This document shows positions 43,923-64,000 of a stretch of 64,000 bases of DNA, in pieces. Origin of the DNA: Adiantum capillus-veneris (taxonomy: Eukaryota; Streptophyta; Polypodiopsida; Polypodiales; Pteridaceae). The position numbers were made by a program, and so were the translations under genes. The stretch spans positions 50,519,674-50,583,673 of the forward strand of contig CM043962.1 in assembly GCA_014529385.2 (NCBI GenBank), given 5' to 3'. Each line of letters begins with the position of its first letter. The stretch's first letter is position 1. The notes under the pieces were generated by a model. It saw nothing but the letters and a program-made list of their open reading frames with translations. It ran no database searches and was not told where the DNA came from.

Positions 43923-44475
43923 TTATATGTGAGAGACAGATGGTTGTGTGTGCTCTACTTCAGTAACAAATATCATATATGCTTTGTCATCTTTTCGTAG
44001 TGCATGTTTTGCTTGTGTGTGTGGTATCAAGGGGAACATAGCGAGTGATGCATCAGCAGAAAGTGAACTAGATTTGCCATTGAAAATGAAATTCATTGTG
44101 TGTGCGGTAGTCAATTTGTGGATTATGTTGGTGACGGAAAGGCATGCCCAAGAGGATGTCAATGGATTGCAATTGTGCAATTAAAAAATCACGTTTTTTT
44201 ATGTAATAACCTATAGTAATTGCGAGAGATTTAATCTCATGCGTGCCATTGTACCTAGTACCTTGAAAAGCACATTTGACGTTGTATGCAAATGGTGTGG
44301 TGGACAAATTCAACTTTCTAACCAATTTTCCAGAAAGAAAATCTTGTGAACTACCATCATCGTGTAAAATAGACACACTTGAATCTTGAATTTTGCCTGT
44401 TTGACTAAGCAAGGCATGGATTGAAATTGGTGTACCTGGTACATGAGGTGGTGTTGCAGCTGTCCGAGTAACCAT
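43923..44475 (-). pseudogene. Element D protease region
   Basis: Frame 44068-44475: SVSILHDDGSSQDFLSGKLV has a D-D-G in place of D-S/T-G, then SIDILLGMPFRHQHNPQIDY closes the retropepsin fold (LLGMPF). The next frame (43923-44180) continues towards RT with MNFIFNGK. Confidence 0.7.
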
Positions 44476-44479
44476 GTCA

Positions 44480-45592
44480 TCGTCCAGGGGGTCTGATTCA
44501 TCTTCAATGTTGTGTATGCGAGCTGTGGATTGGCGAGGTGCGGGTGGACGATTGTTGGTGCAGTTGGCTTCAACCTGGCCCTATTGGCGGCACTTGAATC
44601 ACCAAACACCATTGTGACGTGCAGGGGGATTGGGATGATGATGTGTGTTTAAAATTTGAGGTGCAGCGTGTGTGGGTGTGATGGTGAAATTGTGTTGTGG
44701 GCGATGATTATTTTGGTGACTACGAGGAAAAGGGGGTGGACGGTTTTGTGTGTATCTATCGAAATGATTGCCGTTGCGAGTGTGGTTACATTGTTTTTAC
44801 CCCATTGATTGGGAGGTTGAAGATTGGGATGGTTGGGGTTACGCGTGTTGCACACTACATGGACGATAGAGGTTGATTTCTTTCTCAGCATCGTAGGCCA
44901 AGGATATAGCTTCATAAAGAGATGTCGATTTGAGAGAATTGAGTTTTGATTGTATACCATTGGGAAGGCCATCTTCATATTTTCATTGGAGAGAGTTTGC
45001 AAAAACTTCTTCTACCATACGGAGGAGTAGAAGACGTTCCCAGAAGCGGTCGGTGTAATGGGAGATAGTGTCTTCTTGCATACAGGAGAATTTGGCCCAA
45101 GCACGACGAGCGTAAAGGCCAAACTGAGGGGGTAGGAAGGAATCTTTGACCCGATGTTGAAAGCTGTTCCAAGTTGATGGTCCTTCTACCGTTTTGCGAA
45201 GCACGCTCCACCAAAGGGAAGCTTTACCAGAAAGGTGATTAGTAGCACATCTAATTTTATCTTTTTCAGTGAAAGATTCACCAGCACAATAATTGTCGAA
45301 TTGAGTTAGCCAAGATAGCAGTGCTTTACCAATTTTGCGACCATCGAACTTGAAAAACGTGAAGATTTTTGACCTATCTTAGCGTCTTTGCTGGATTCTT
45401 GAGCTTCGAACGCAGCCTTCAAAATTTTGTCATACATTCATCTTTGTTGTCGTCGTCACATGCTCTTTTCTAATCATTTGCTGCAAGATGTTTATTTGCA
45501 GCGTCTAATTCTTGTTGCAATAAGAATACTTGTTGCTCCAAGGTTGGTGACGGGAGAGGTGAATCAATGGTCCAATCGGAAGGGTTACTCAT
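44480..45592 (-). pseudogene. Element D gag
   Basis: The start at 45592 reads MSNPSDWTIDSPLPSPTLEQ. After several frame changes the capsid part gives RCATNHLSGKASLWWSVLRK, then SCMQEDTISHYTDRFWERLL (44983-45204). The zinc knuckle that follows is ruined: the first Cys and another residue are stops and the His is Gln (FKCRQ, then GQVEANC, near 44565-44605). Confidence 0.7.
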
Positions 45593-46578
45593 GCCGTTCG
45601 TCTCCATCACGAAGCGAAAAATTAATAATCAGGTTGATGTGCTGCAAATTGCGATCCGGAGTTGAGAATTTTTGTCGAATAAATTCGACGATGCGGATGC
45701 TGCGTTGTTTGATGGAGTTACTTCATTGTGCATGAGCGTGTAGGAGCGCCAACATCGAGGCCGTAAGACGAGTGAGAGGTGTATGTGATCTTGCTTAGAG
45801 ATGGTGAAGAGAAAAAAATCTCCTGCCAAGCTTCTTTTTCCCCAAAAAAAGAGAGAATGTGTGTTTTTCTTGCAGGTATCCGAAAAGAAAAAAAGAGGCG
45901 GGAGGGGGGGGGGGGGGGGGGGGGGGGGTCATTTGATGTGATGGAGCGTACCGATAATGGTAAAGTTTGGAGATTACTTGGTGGTTAGAATAAATTTGAG
46001 GCTATTGTTGCTGGAGGAAAAAGGAGCGCCCGTTACTTGTTGGTTACTCGGTGAAAAGCATCATAAGGCTTGGTCCATGCAGAGGTCTCGACTGGTGCGT
46101 GTCTTGAGAGGAGGGGTATTAGTGGAGATGGTTTGTGCTCAACAGTAGCGCCAATTTGGAGGGTAGCCGGAGGTAGGTGAAGCCACAGTCAAAAGGTGGG
46201 TAGAGGCTTAGGCGAAAGCAGATTCTCAGGTAGATGCAACTCAATTGTCTCCCTCTGTGTGGGGGTCGCAGCCCACTGGCTCAAATCCATAAGCGATGAA
46301 GGTCGATTAGTAGCTTGATAAGCCTCATCCTTTTCTGCTTTCAAACTTAAAACAATGCTCTTATTAGGGGTATTTCTCCACGGGCGGTAGGCTCGTGATG
46401 CCAACAAAGAAAAGGGGAGCTCGCCTTACTCGTCACCATTCATTACACAAGTCGACACTATTTGGCAAAAATAATTGAATTGATGAAAATAACTTAGCTT
46501 GATTCATGCTAATCCCCTTTCCTCCATAAACCTATGCGGATCTCGTAGAATTTGATGACTTTCGAGGATATTGTCCCT
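45593..46578 (-). other. Element D leader
   Basis: About 1 kb between PBS and gag with a G tract (plus strand) at about 45906-45928. A 72-aa ORF at 46189-46407 has no recognised motif. Confidence 0.6.
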
Positions 46579-46591
46579 GGCTCTGATACCA
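46579..46591 (-). promoter_or_regulatory. Element D primer-binding site, initiator tRNA-Met type
   Basis: The plus strand reads GGCTCTGATACCA, the 3' end of plant initiator tRNA-Met as recalled. The minus-strand RNA (TGGTATCAGAGCC) would anneal to it. Confidence 0.85.
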
Positions 46592-46592
46592 C

Positions 46593-47425
<833 letters not shown>

Positions 47426-47834
47426 CTCCTCTTTTTCACTCCCATTTTTGATACACATGAATCTTTGTTTTGCACAATTACCTTAGCTCCTCTAGCTACA
47501 ACACCTTCAACTTATTTCCACATGTGCAGAGACACATAACGCTCATGACCAATACCCTAACCACCCAAAAAGACCCACTTTTGGTCCCTAAATCACTTTC
47601 TCCCCTTAGGTGTCTTTAAGTTGGCCCCCTTTCCCTACAGTGTGGAAACCTATGGCTGGTTTGGATGATCTAGTGTGCATACATGGCTCGAGGAAAGTTT
47701 ATAGGTGAGCACATCTAGCAAGCACTTTTTGAAATCTAGTGATTGTATTGCAAAGATTCCTTTGCTCTCTCCCCTCTTTCTCTTCATTCACCTCTCTCTC
47801 CCTTTTTCTTCTTTCTCTATCTATGTGTATTATA

Positions 47835-47874
<40 letters not shown>

Positions 47875-48224
47875 GAGGGAGAGGTAGAAACAGATAACAT
47901 AGCTAAAACTTGAAGGTAACCAAAACACTTATATTAGGCACCGTTCCCATACACGCCTATACATCAACACTGGCACTGTTCCCATGTCCTGCATACCAGG
48001 TTCTGCCCTACAAACCGTCCACAATTCCAAACAAAAATCAGACTATGCTCTTCACATGCCCTCAGAATCCTACTAAATTCACATGAAGATTATAAGCATC
48101 TGCCAAAACTCAAATGAAAATACCTTGAAATCCCTGTTCATGTGCCCCATCGAACCCCGTTTGCTTTGTGCACTCATGAGGAAGAGACCAATTGCAGGTC
48201 ATGTGCCACACTCTAGCGCTAGCC
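47426..48224. other. Region without a supported gene
   Basis: A (GA)n tract lies at about 47837-47870. Otherwise no recognisable feature. Confidence 0.6.
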
Positions 48225-48290
<66 letters not shown>

Positions 48291-48362
48291 TGCACTCTAA
48301 GGTTGACTCTCAAGGCAGGAGAGATATCATCTCCCATCCTAGTTATGTGTGTGTGTGTGTGT

Positions 48363-48418
<56 letters not shown>

Positions 48419-48476
48419 TATGCACTCTAAGGTTGACTCTCAGGATAGAAGAGGTATCATCTCCCATCCTAGTTGT

Positions 48477-48559
<83 letters not shown>

Positions 48560-48590
48560 GGACGGGGGGGGGGGGGGGGGGGGGGGGGGA
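48225..48590. repeat. Minisatellite with embedded microsatellites, block A start
   Basis: (GA)n, then a 50-bp unique unit (TGCACTCTAAGGTTGACTCT, continuing to about 48345), (TG)n, (GA)n, the same unit again (48420-48475), (TG)n, (GA)n and a G tract (about 48565-48588). The same unit occurs once in block B (57116-57172). Confidence 0.9.
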
Positions 48591-49056
48591 CCTCGTCAAA
48601 CCACTCTCTGCTCTTTGCGCTCAATGGGCGAAGGTTGGAGCTGGCCTCCCCCTACAACTCCTTCACTCTCACGCTCACCTCATCAACACCAATCGCAGGA
48701 TGTCTTCTCTGTTGCGCTCATGCTCCTGTCGAGTAGTTCGCTCTGCCTACTAACGCTCATCCCCCCTCCTTTTTTGGCCTGAAACACGGTTCGCTGCTCA
48801 CCCCTCCCTACTCGTTCTCCCCTCGGGTAACTTGTAAGATTCCCTCTAAAGAACCCCAAAAAATAGTGTTTTGCAGACCTATTTAACAATATTAAAATTA
48901 AAATGTATTCTTAATGGCTTCAAAAAATTCAAAAAGTATTCTTAATTCAAATATTCCCTTAACAACAACAAAAATGATGCGCTAGTCTATAACACATAGC
49001 AACGGACAATGATAAAACACGTAGATTTAATATTAGCTTGAAAGGACGGATACAAC

Positions 49057-49097
<41 letters not shown>

Positions 49098-49347
49098 ACT
49101 TTAAAGATAAGAAAAGGCTAAAGAGAAAAAAAATAAAAGAGAAGAGAAACACCTCTTTATATGGATACAAAAGGTCTTTTGACTTTCTACCTTCATCTTT
49201 CTTTTTATTTTTTAAATTCATCTTTCACTTATGCACTTAATATCTTTTGAAAAAAAAAAAATCTAAGATTGGGAGATGTAAATAACATTATTTTATCTTT
49301 GTTTTAATTTTAAGCTACTTTTTGAGCATTGAGCAGGCTTTTTGGTA

Positions 49348-49504
49348 TCTACTAACATAATATGACGGAGGTAGTAACCCTTTACACATATCTCTGTCTG
49401 GGAGACGAAGGCTAAATGCCAAAAGTGAGAGAAGCACGCGAGCGAAAGAGAGAGAGAGGGAGAGAGAGAGAGAGAGAGGCCTCCAAAGGCGGCCACCGTA
49501 TTCG
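49348..49504 (+). mobile_element. Hel2 mini-Helitron in block A, 3' end mutated
   Basis: 5' end TCTACTAACATAATATGACG after an A; 3' part (GA)n, then GGCCTCC/GGCGGCC hairpin arms, then GTATTCG where intact copies have GTACTAG. Length 157 bp. The second tandem unit carries only its 3' part. Confidence 0.55.
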
Positions 49505-49559
49505 TGTCATAAAAGACCCAAAGTGATCGATTCAAGTGAATTGAGGGTTACTGATGTCC

Positions 49560-50420
49560 TTAGACGCTTTCATCGACATAGCTAGAAGACTCCAACAACC
49601 AACAAGAAGACGATGAGGTCAGCAATGAGAACGTCACACTGCCACCGCCAGAAGACTCCAACAACAAACAACCGGACGTCATACTGCCACTGCCAAAAGC
49701 CTCCAACAACCAACAAGAAGACAATGAGGACGTGTACAACAATGAGGACGTCACGAAGGCTAAATGCCAAAAGTGAGAGAAGCACGTGAGCGAAAGAGAG
49801 AGAGAGGGAGAGAGAGAGAGAGAGGCCTCCAAAGGCGGCCACCGTATTCGTGTCATAAAAGACCCAAAGTGATCGATTCAAGTGAATTGAGGGTTACTGA
49901 TGTCCTTAGACGCTTTCATCGACATAGCTAGAAGACTCCAACAACCAACAAGAAGACGATGAGGTCAGCAATGAGAACGTCACACTGCCACCGCCAGAAG
50001 ACTCCAACAACAAACAACCGGACGTCATACTACCACTGCCAAAAGCCTCCAACAACCAACAAGAAGACAATGAGGACGTGTACAACAATGAGGACGTCAC
50101 GCTGCCACCTCTAGAGGACTCCAACAACCAAAAACAAGGCAACGAGGACGTCTTCTATGACGCACTGCCATCGCCAGAAGCCTCCAACAACCAACAAGCA
50201 AATGATGAGGAAATCCCCTACGATGCGTTTTCGTTGTCTGAGTGCTACCCCTGCGTGATTGTAGCGAGGTGCTTGCAATTTCGCTCGACGAGGCTAGCCA
50301 AAAATCTTGAATTCTACACAAGGAATTCAACATCTTCCTGGAAGCCTTTCACAAGAAATTATGGACCAATTCTCACAATAATTCCCACATTGCGACTTAC
50401 CTCAACATTATGAGCTTATG
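49560..50420 (+). pseudogene. Captured gene fragment with SNNQQ repeats, block A
   Basis: The plus-strand frame carries repeats such as LPPLEDSNNQKQGNEDVFYD and LPSPEASNNQQANDEEIPYD, a unit of about 22 residues (LP-x-PE-x-SNNQ then acidic and YDA). In copy B a following frame reads LDKASQKSRILHKEFNIFLE then AFHKKLWTNYH. The protein is not recognised. Frame changes between copies suggest it is not functional. Confidence 0.45.
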
Positions 50421-51210
50421 TGAGGGAGGCACCGCATACCTAGCTAGGTACGATTGGGGGCAGGGGACCGCTGGCCCGGTGGGGGGGCAGGGGACCGCCG
50501 GCCCGGTGGGGGGGGCAGGGGGTCCCTTGCCCCCAATCGTACCTAGCTAGGTATGCGATGCCTCTCAAGCAAAAGCTCGTGATGTTATGCATTATATGAA
50601 AAACATTGAAAAAGACTCTGTTTTCCTACATGAGAAAATTTATAAATCTTCTTGTGTTTGAGGCGCAAGATGAGCTGCATTTGCTGCCGAATTGCAACCT
50701 CGGATGCATCGCAACCTAGCTGCGCCTCAATCCTTCTTGCCCACTCTGTCATCACCGTGTTGCATTACTTACCATATAAAAGCAAAGTCGTTGGGGGCAA
50801 CGGTTTTATGAAAAATCAATTTCCCTAAGCTTCAGAACTAGTTTGCCTTGACGGCTTTAGGCAAATGTACTACATGAATTTCGTTATTGGACGATACTAG
50901 TTGAATTGAGGGTACATTCTCAATATTTACAAGGGTATTGCACACAAGAAGATATATAAATTTTCTCATGTAGGAAAATGGAGTCTTTTTCATACAATGC
51001 ATAACATCATGAGCTTCTGCTCAAGAGGCACCCCATACCTAACTAGGTATGATTGGGGGCAAGGGACCACCGCCTCCCCCACCGGGCCGGTGTTCCCCTA
51101 TCCCCAATCGTGCGTAGCTAGGTATGCGGTGCCTCCCTCGCAGAAGCTCATGATGTTGAGGAAAGTCACAATGTGAGAATTATTGTGAGAATCTTTCCAA
51201 AACTTCTTGT
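50349..51210. repeat. Foldback structure: inverted arms of about 300 bp
   Basis: Sequence 50349-50660 returns in reverse complement at about 50940-51210, around a spacer of about 280 bp. Each arm itself contains a GC-rich palindrome (ends GCATACCTAGCTAGGTACGA type) at about 50430-50555 and 51025-51135. A third copy of the palindrome is at about 58677-58785 in block B, which lacks the second arm. Confidence 0.75.
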
Positions 51211-51322
51211 GGTAATGTTCCCTATCTTATCTTTTGAAATGAGTGGCATAGCTCAACTTGCGGGCTTTTCAAAAATCTCGTACACATTCTAGTAGGTAGA
51301 TGTTGTGAGCCCTTTAAGGTAA

Positions 51323-51484
51323 CTAGTACGGCCGGCCGCCTTCTACGACCTCTCTCTCTTTCTGTCTCCCTCTTTATCGCGTGTCCTTTCTCTCTTTCTC
51401 TCCCTCTTTTGGAATGTAGCCTTCATCTCGCAGCTTGCGTCACGTGTAAAGGGGACTCCCCTCCGTCATATTATGTTAAGTAGA
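51323..51484 (-). mobile_element. Hel2 mini-Helitron, intact ends
   Basis: On the minus strand it starts TCTACTTAACATAATATGAC after an A and ends GCCGGCCGTACTAG before a T; length 162 bp. The interior is homologous to the Hel2 segments in blocks A and B. Confidence 0.65.
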
Positions 51485-56436
<4,952 letters not shown>

Positions 56437-57036
56437 TAGCTGAAGCACATGCAGGAGGTGCAGGTGGTCATTTTTTAGGAGACATTACTGCAAGAAAGAA
56501 GGTTTGTGGTGGCCATCAGTTTTCAAAGATTCTCATGAGGATGTAAAGACTTGTTTGACATGCCAAAGGGATGACACACCATTGGATGCTAACAGAATGC
56601 CATTACAACCAGTTCTTCCACTAGAATCATTTCAAAAGTGGGGTCTTGACTTTGTAGGTCCAGTTAAACTAACTGCAAAGCATACAGGAAACAGGTACAT
56701 TTTGGTAGCAATAGACTATTGTACTAAGTGGGTGGAGACATAGGCAATGAAGGATAATAAAGCAGAAAGTGTAGCAAAATTCTTGTACAAGAACATCATG
56801 ACAAGTTTTGGATGCCCGGTGGAGTTGGTGTCCAATCGAGGAGTTAATTTAATTGACAAAGTGATAAGGAATTTAACTAAATATCACTTGATCATTCATA
56901 AAAAGTCTAAAATCTATTATCCTCAGGCAAATGGACAAGCAGTTGAGTCTACAAATAAAACTTTGTTGAGGATTTTGAGAAGAATGGTTTCAGAAAACAA
57001 GAAGGATTGGGATACCAAATTGAATTGTGCATTCAG

Positions 57037-57040
<4 letters not shown>
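56437..57040 (+). pseudogene. Ty3/gypsy integrase fragment
   Basis: Begins in the HHCC site ([10 protein letters not shown]), then [20 protein letters not shown], the core with [20 protein letters not shown] (first D), VSNRGVNLI where a D is expected (D to N) and YYPQANGQAVESTNKTLLRI (E kept). A TAG at 56741-56743 interrupts it. The frame runs into a (GA)n tract at 57040 where block B begins, so block B or its microsatellite truncated it. Confidence 0.8.
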
Positions 57041-57120
<80 letters not shown>

Positions 57121-57186
57121 CTCTAAGGTTGACTCTCAAGGTAGAAGAGGTATCATCTCCCATCCTAGCTGTTAGAGAGAGAGAGA

Positions 57187-57228
<42 letters not shown>
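57041..57228. repeat. (GA)n, minisatellite unit, G tract at block B start
   Basis: (GA)n at 57041-57115, the 50-bp unit shared with block A, a short GA run, then a G tract of about 39 nt (57189-57228). Confidence 0.95.
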
Positions 57229-57230
<2 letters not shown>

Positions 57231-57651
57231 TCGTCAAACCACTCTCTGCTCTTTGTGCTCAATGGGCGAAGGGTGGAGCTAGCCTCCCCCTACAACTCCT
57301 TCACTCTCACGCTCACATCATCACCACCAATCGTAGGATGTGTCTTCTCTGTTGCTCACATGCTCCTGCCGAGTAGTTCGCTTTGCCTACTAACGCTCAT
57401 CCCCCCTCTTTTTTTGGCCTGAGACACGGTTCGCTGCTCACCCTTCCCTACGCGTGCTCCCCTCGGGTATCTTGTAAGATTCCCTTTAAAGAACCCCAAA
57501 AAATAGTGTTTTGCACACCTATTTAACAATATTAAAATTAAAATGTATTCTTAATGGCTTCAAAAATGATGCGCTAGTCTATAACACATAGCAACGGACA
57601 ATGATAAAACACGTAGATTTAATAGTAGCTTGGAAGGACGGATACAACACT

Positions 57652-57694
<43 letters not shown>

Positions 57695-58039
57695 CATTTT
57701 AAATATAAGAAAAGGCTAAAGAAAAAGAAAAAAAAAAAGAGAAACACCTCTTTATATTTATATGGACACAAAAGGTCTTTTGACTTTCCACCTTCATCTT
57801 TCTTTTTATTTTTTAAATTCATCTTTCACTTATGCACTTAATATATTTTGAATGAATTTTTATTTTTCTGAGATTGGGAGATGTAAATAACATTATTTTA
57901 TCTCTGTTTTAATTTTAAGCTACTTTTCAAGCATTGGGCAAGCTTTTTGGTATCTACTAACATAATATGACGGAGGTAGTAACCCTTTACACATATCTCT
58001 GTTTGCGAGACGAAGGCTAAATGCCAAAAGTGAGAGAAG

Positions 58040-58074
<35 letters not shown>

Positions 58075-59084
58075 CCTCCAAAGGCGGCCGCCGTACCCGT
58101 GTCATAAACGGCCCAAAGTGATAGATTCAAGTGGATTGAGGGTTACTGATGTCCTCATACGGTTTCGCCGACATAGCTAGAAGACTCCAACAACCAACAA
58201 GAAGGCTATGAGGTCGGCAATGAGAACGGCAAACTGCCACCGCCAGAAGACTCCAACAACCAACAACCGGACATCATACTGCCACTGCCAAAAGCCTCCA
58301 ACAACCAACAAGAAGACAATGAAGACGCGTACAACAATGAGGACGTCACGCTGCCACCTATAGAGGACTCCAACAACCAAAAAGAAGGCAACGAGGACGT
58401 CTTCTATGACGCACTGCCACCGCCAGACGCCTCCAACAACCAACAAGAAAATCATGAGTAAATCTTCTACGATGCGTTGCCGCTGTCTGAGTGCTACCCC
58501 TGCGTGATTGTAGCGAGGTGCTTGCGATTCTGCTCGACAAGGCTAGCCAAAAATCTAGAATTCTACACAAGGAATTCAACATCTTCCTGGAAGCCTTTCA
58601 CAAGAAATTATGGACCAATTATCACAATAAGTCCAACATTGCTACTTACCTCAACATCATGAGCTTATGTGAGGGAGGCACCGCATACCTAGGTAGGTAC
58701 GATTGGGGGCAGGGAACCACCGGCCGTTGGGGGGCCCCGGGGGTCCCTTGCCCCAATCGTACCTAGCTAGGTATGTGATGCCTCTCGAGCAGAAGCTCGT
58801 GATGTTATGCATTATATGAAAAACATTGAAAAAGACTCCGTTTTCCTACATGAGAAAATTTCTAAATCTTCTTGTGTTTGAGGTGCAAGATGAGCTGTAT
58901 TTGCTGCCGAATTGCAACCTCGGATGCATCACAACCTAGCTGAGCCTCAATCCTTCTTGCCCACTCTGTCATCACCGTGTTGCATTACTTACCATATAAA
59001 GCAAAGTCGTTGGGGGCAACGGTTTTATGAAAAAGCAATTTCCTTAAGCTTCAGAACTAGTTTACTTTGATTGCTTCAGGCAAA
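57117..59084 (+). repeat. Duplicated block, copy B
   Basis: Matches copy A (48289-50870) but has one minisatellite unit, no 348-bp tandem duplication and no foldback right arm. It ends exactly where a Helitron 3' end begins at 59085. A Hel2 remnant is at 57953-58099 with its end mutated to CCCG. Confidence 0.9.
58144..58700 (+). pseudogene. Captured gene fragment, block B
   Basis: Counterpart of the fragment in block A, with the SNNQQ-type repeats and the LDKASQKSRILHKEFNIFLE stretch (58491-58766 frame). Function not recognised. Confidence 0.4.
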
Positions 59085-59113
59085 CTAGTATGTGGCCCGC
59101 GCGTTGCCGCGGC
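59085..59113 (-). mobile_element. Helitron 3' terminus (element extends right)
   Basis: On the minus strand: GC hairpin with arms CCGCG/CGCGG (59097-59112), then CACATACTAG, then T. Copy A gives the empty site: the bases on either side of 50865/50866 are A and T, and A and B part company exactly here. The 5' end to the right was not located. Confidence 0.7.
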
Positions 59114-63127
<4,014 letters not shown>

Positions 63128-63141
63128 CTCGTATCAGAGCT
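63128..63141 (+). promoter_or_regulatory. Element G primer-binding site, initiator tRNA-Met type
   Basis: CTCGTATCAGAGCT differs only at the start from the usual TGGTATCAGAGC. The preceding sequence would be an LTR end. Confidence 0.55.
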
Positions 63142-64000
63142 CAGATCGAGGCTCGGGGCAGCATTTGCAGGTAGCCAGAGTCACCTGCTCATATTGGAGT
63201 GAGATTTGACAGGCGAAGACACCGCCCCAAATCTTTGTGGGGCAGCCGAAGGGCATGGTGTTCTCATAATTTCATTCTGAGGTCATCTCGGCCACCGTTC
63301 GACTTCGACAAAGTTTTGCGCAGGCCATTTTCAACTACGTGGTCTCAGCAGGTGTAGATCCGACTCTGCAAATTTGGGGTTTCGGCCTACGACTGCAGGT
63401 GCTGAGGATATCGGCACTCCCAGAGTGTTGATTTGTGGTTGTCTAACATCGAAGGACGGCTCACAGTTCTTGGAGGCGTGTCACATTACGACACGGGCGC
63501 ATCTACACACAGACTGTAGGACATCCACTAGTTCATCAGATAGCTTGTGTTTGCTGCTTGATATTCCAGATTTCATCCTGACATTGCAGGTACTTCCACA
63601 TGGGATGTATTGTCAGAGATGATGTATGTCTGTGAGGGTTTGCTGGCTGTGAGTCACACAACAAACAACCACCGCAACGGTTACAGCATATAGTGGGAAA
63701 TTTATGGGTATGATTTTGTGGGAAGTCTATGTATTGTCAGATTCATTGCAGCCTTTGTTGAGGGTCGGGTCGAGTGAGGTTTTATTGAGCTGGGGGATTC
63801 TCGATGTTGAGATCCTTTCAGTGATACAGGTCTTGGAGCGATCCCTCGAGCACCCTTAGATATGCAACTAGGATGTATTGACTGTGAGTTAGACAGTTGG
63901 GATTGCATCTTTTCTTTACTTCCGTTGAGGCATTGTCGCAGTCTATGCTTACAGGACAAATGACAGGAAGTGAAGGCGTACAGGTGCAAGACAGGTTTAC
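63142..64000 (+). other. Element G leader, running off the window
   Basis: No ORF is called. Segment 63763-63855 is related to 32466-32543 in the leader of element C. The trinucleotide-like phrase CAGGT recurs (near 63166, 63347, 63396, 63586, 63826, 63978). Confidence 0.5.

Larger units (their letters stand above)
48289..50870 (+). repeat. Duplicated block, copy A
   Basis: Same order and near-identical sequence as 57117-59084 (copy B), same orientation. A differs by a second minisatellite unit and by a 348-bp internal tandem duplication (units starting at 49405 and 49753). Both contain a Hel2 mini-Helitron, a repeat-rich coding fragment and a palindromic GC-rich insert. Confidence 0.9.

Noticed and set aside
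46189-46407. 72-aa ORF in the D leader as a gene
   Set aside because: It sits between PBS and gag, has no motif and no visible partner; probably chance.
63150-64000. Recurrent CAGGT as a series of splice donor sites or a designed repeat
   Set aside because: Five-base matches at irregular spacing are not beyond chance in 850 bp.

Overview
This window reads as nuclear DNA from a land plant, in a transposon-dominated intergenic region. No ordinary host gene could be supported. The evidence for a plant is a CACTA (En/Spm-type) transposon with TNP2, DUF4218 and DUF4216 blocks, several Ty3/gypsy elements (one with a chromodomain), a Ty1/copia pol, Helitron-type termini, and primer-binding sites that fit plant tRNA-Asp and initiator tRNA-Met. 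Very long (GA/CT)n, (GT)n, (TA)n and G tracts are scattered throughout. The species cannot be named from the sequence.

Layout. 1-7217 (minus): a fairly intact LTR retrotransposon, E1. It has an LTR, a tRNA-Asp-type PBS, a 1.4-kb leader with four copies of a 20-nt palindrome, and a gag-protease coding block split over five overlapping frames; its far end lies outside the window. 8989-11776: one short Helitron and one candidate longer Helitron, with facing 3' ends around a small AT-hook ORF. 12657-13757: ends of small CACTA-like elements. 13758 to about 30900 (plus): E2, a decayed relative of E1 with the same leader design but a different palindrome, a gag-protease block, no recognisable polymerase, then a polypurine tract and LTR start. 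A 7.6-kb CACTA element (15140-22768) sits in the E2 leader between TAG duplications. 33131-34483 (plus): gag of a third element, C. 35040-37755 (minus): chromovirus pol, B. 37760-39425 (plus): copia RT/RNase H relic. 39850 to about 47425 (minus): gypsy element D, with a 1336-bp TTAA-flanked inverted-repeat transposon (41003-42338) inserted in its pol. 48289-50870 and 57117-59084: duplicated block A/B, containing a mini-Helitron, microsatellites and a captured gene fragment. 56437-57040: gypsy integrase relic cut by block B. 63128-64000: PBS and leader of a further LTR element, G, running off the right edge.

The most interesting signal is in the leaders of E1 and E2. Both carry repeated 20-nt palindromes at about 280-nt spacing. 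The two families share the outer ACAT/ATGT and the central CGCG but differ at four positions in each half, and every difference is compensated so that symmetry is kept. This suggests a structure under selection, for example an RNA dimerisation or packaging hairpin or a site for a symmetric protein. The same element family also shows three CCHC knuckles of unusual spacing, a second protease-like domain, a possible -1 frameshift site, and a fragment resembling the 5' part of tRNA-Asp in an element group whose PBS matches the 3' end of the same tRNA.
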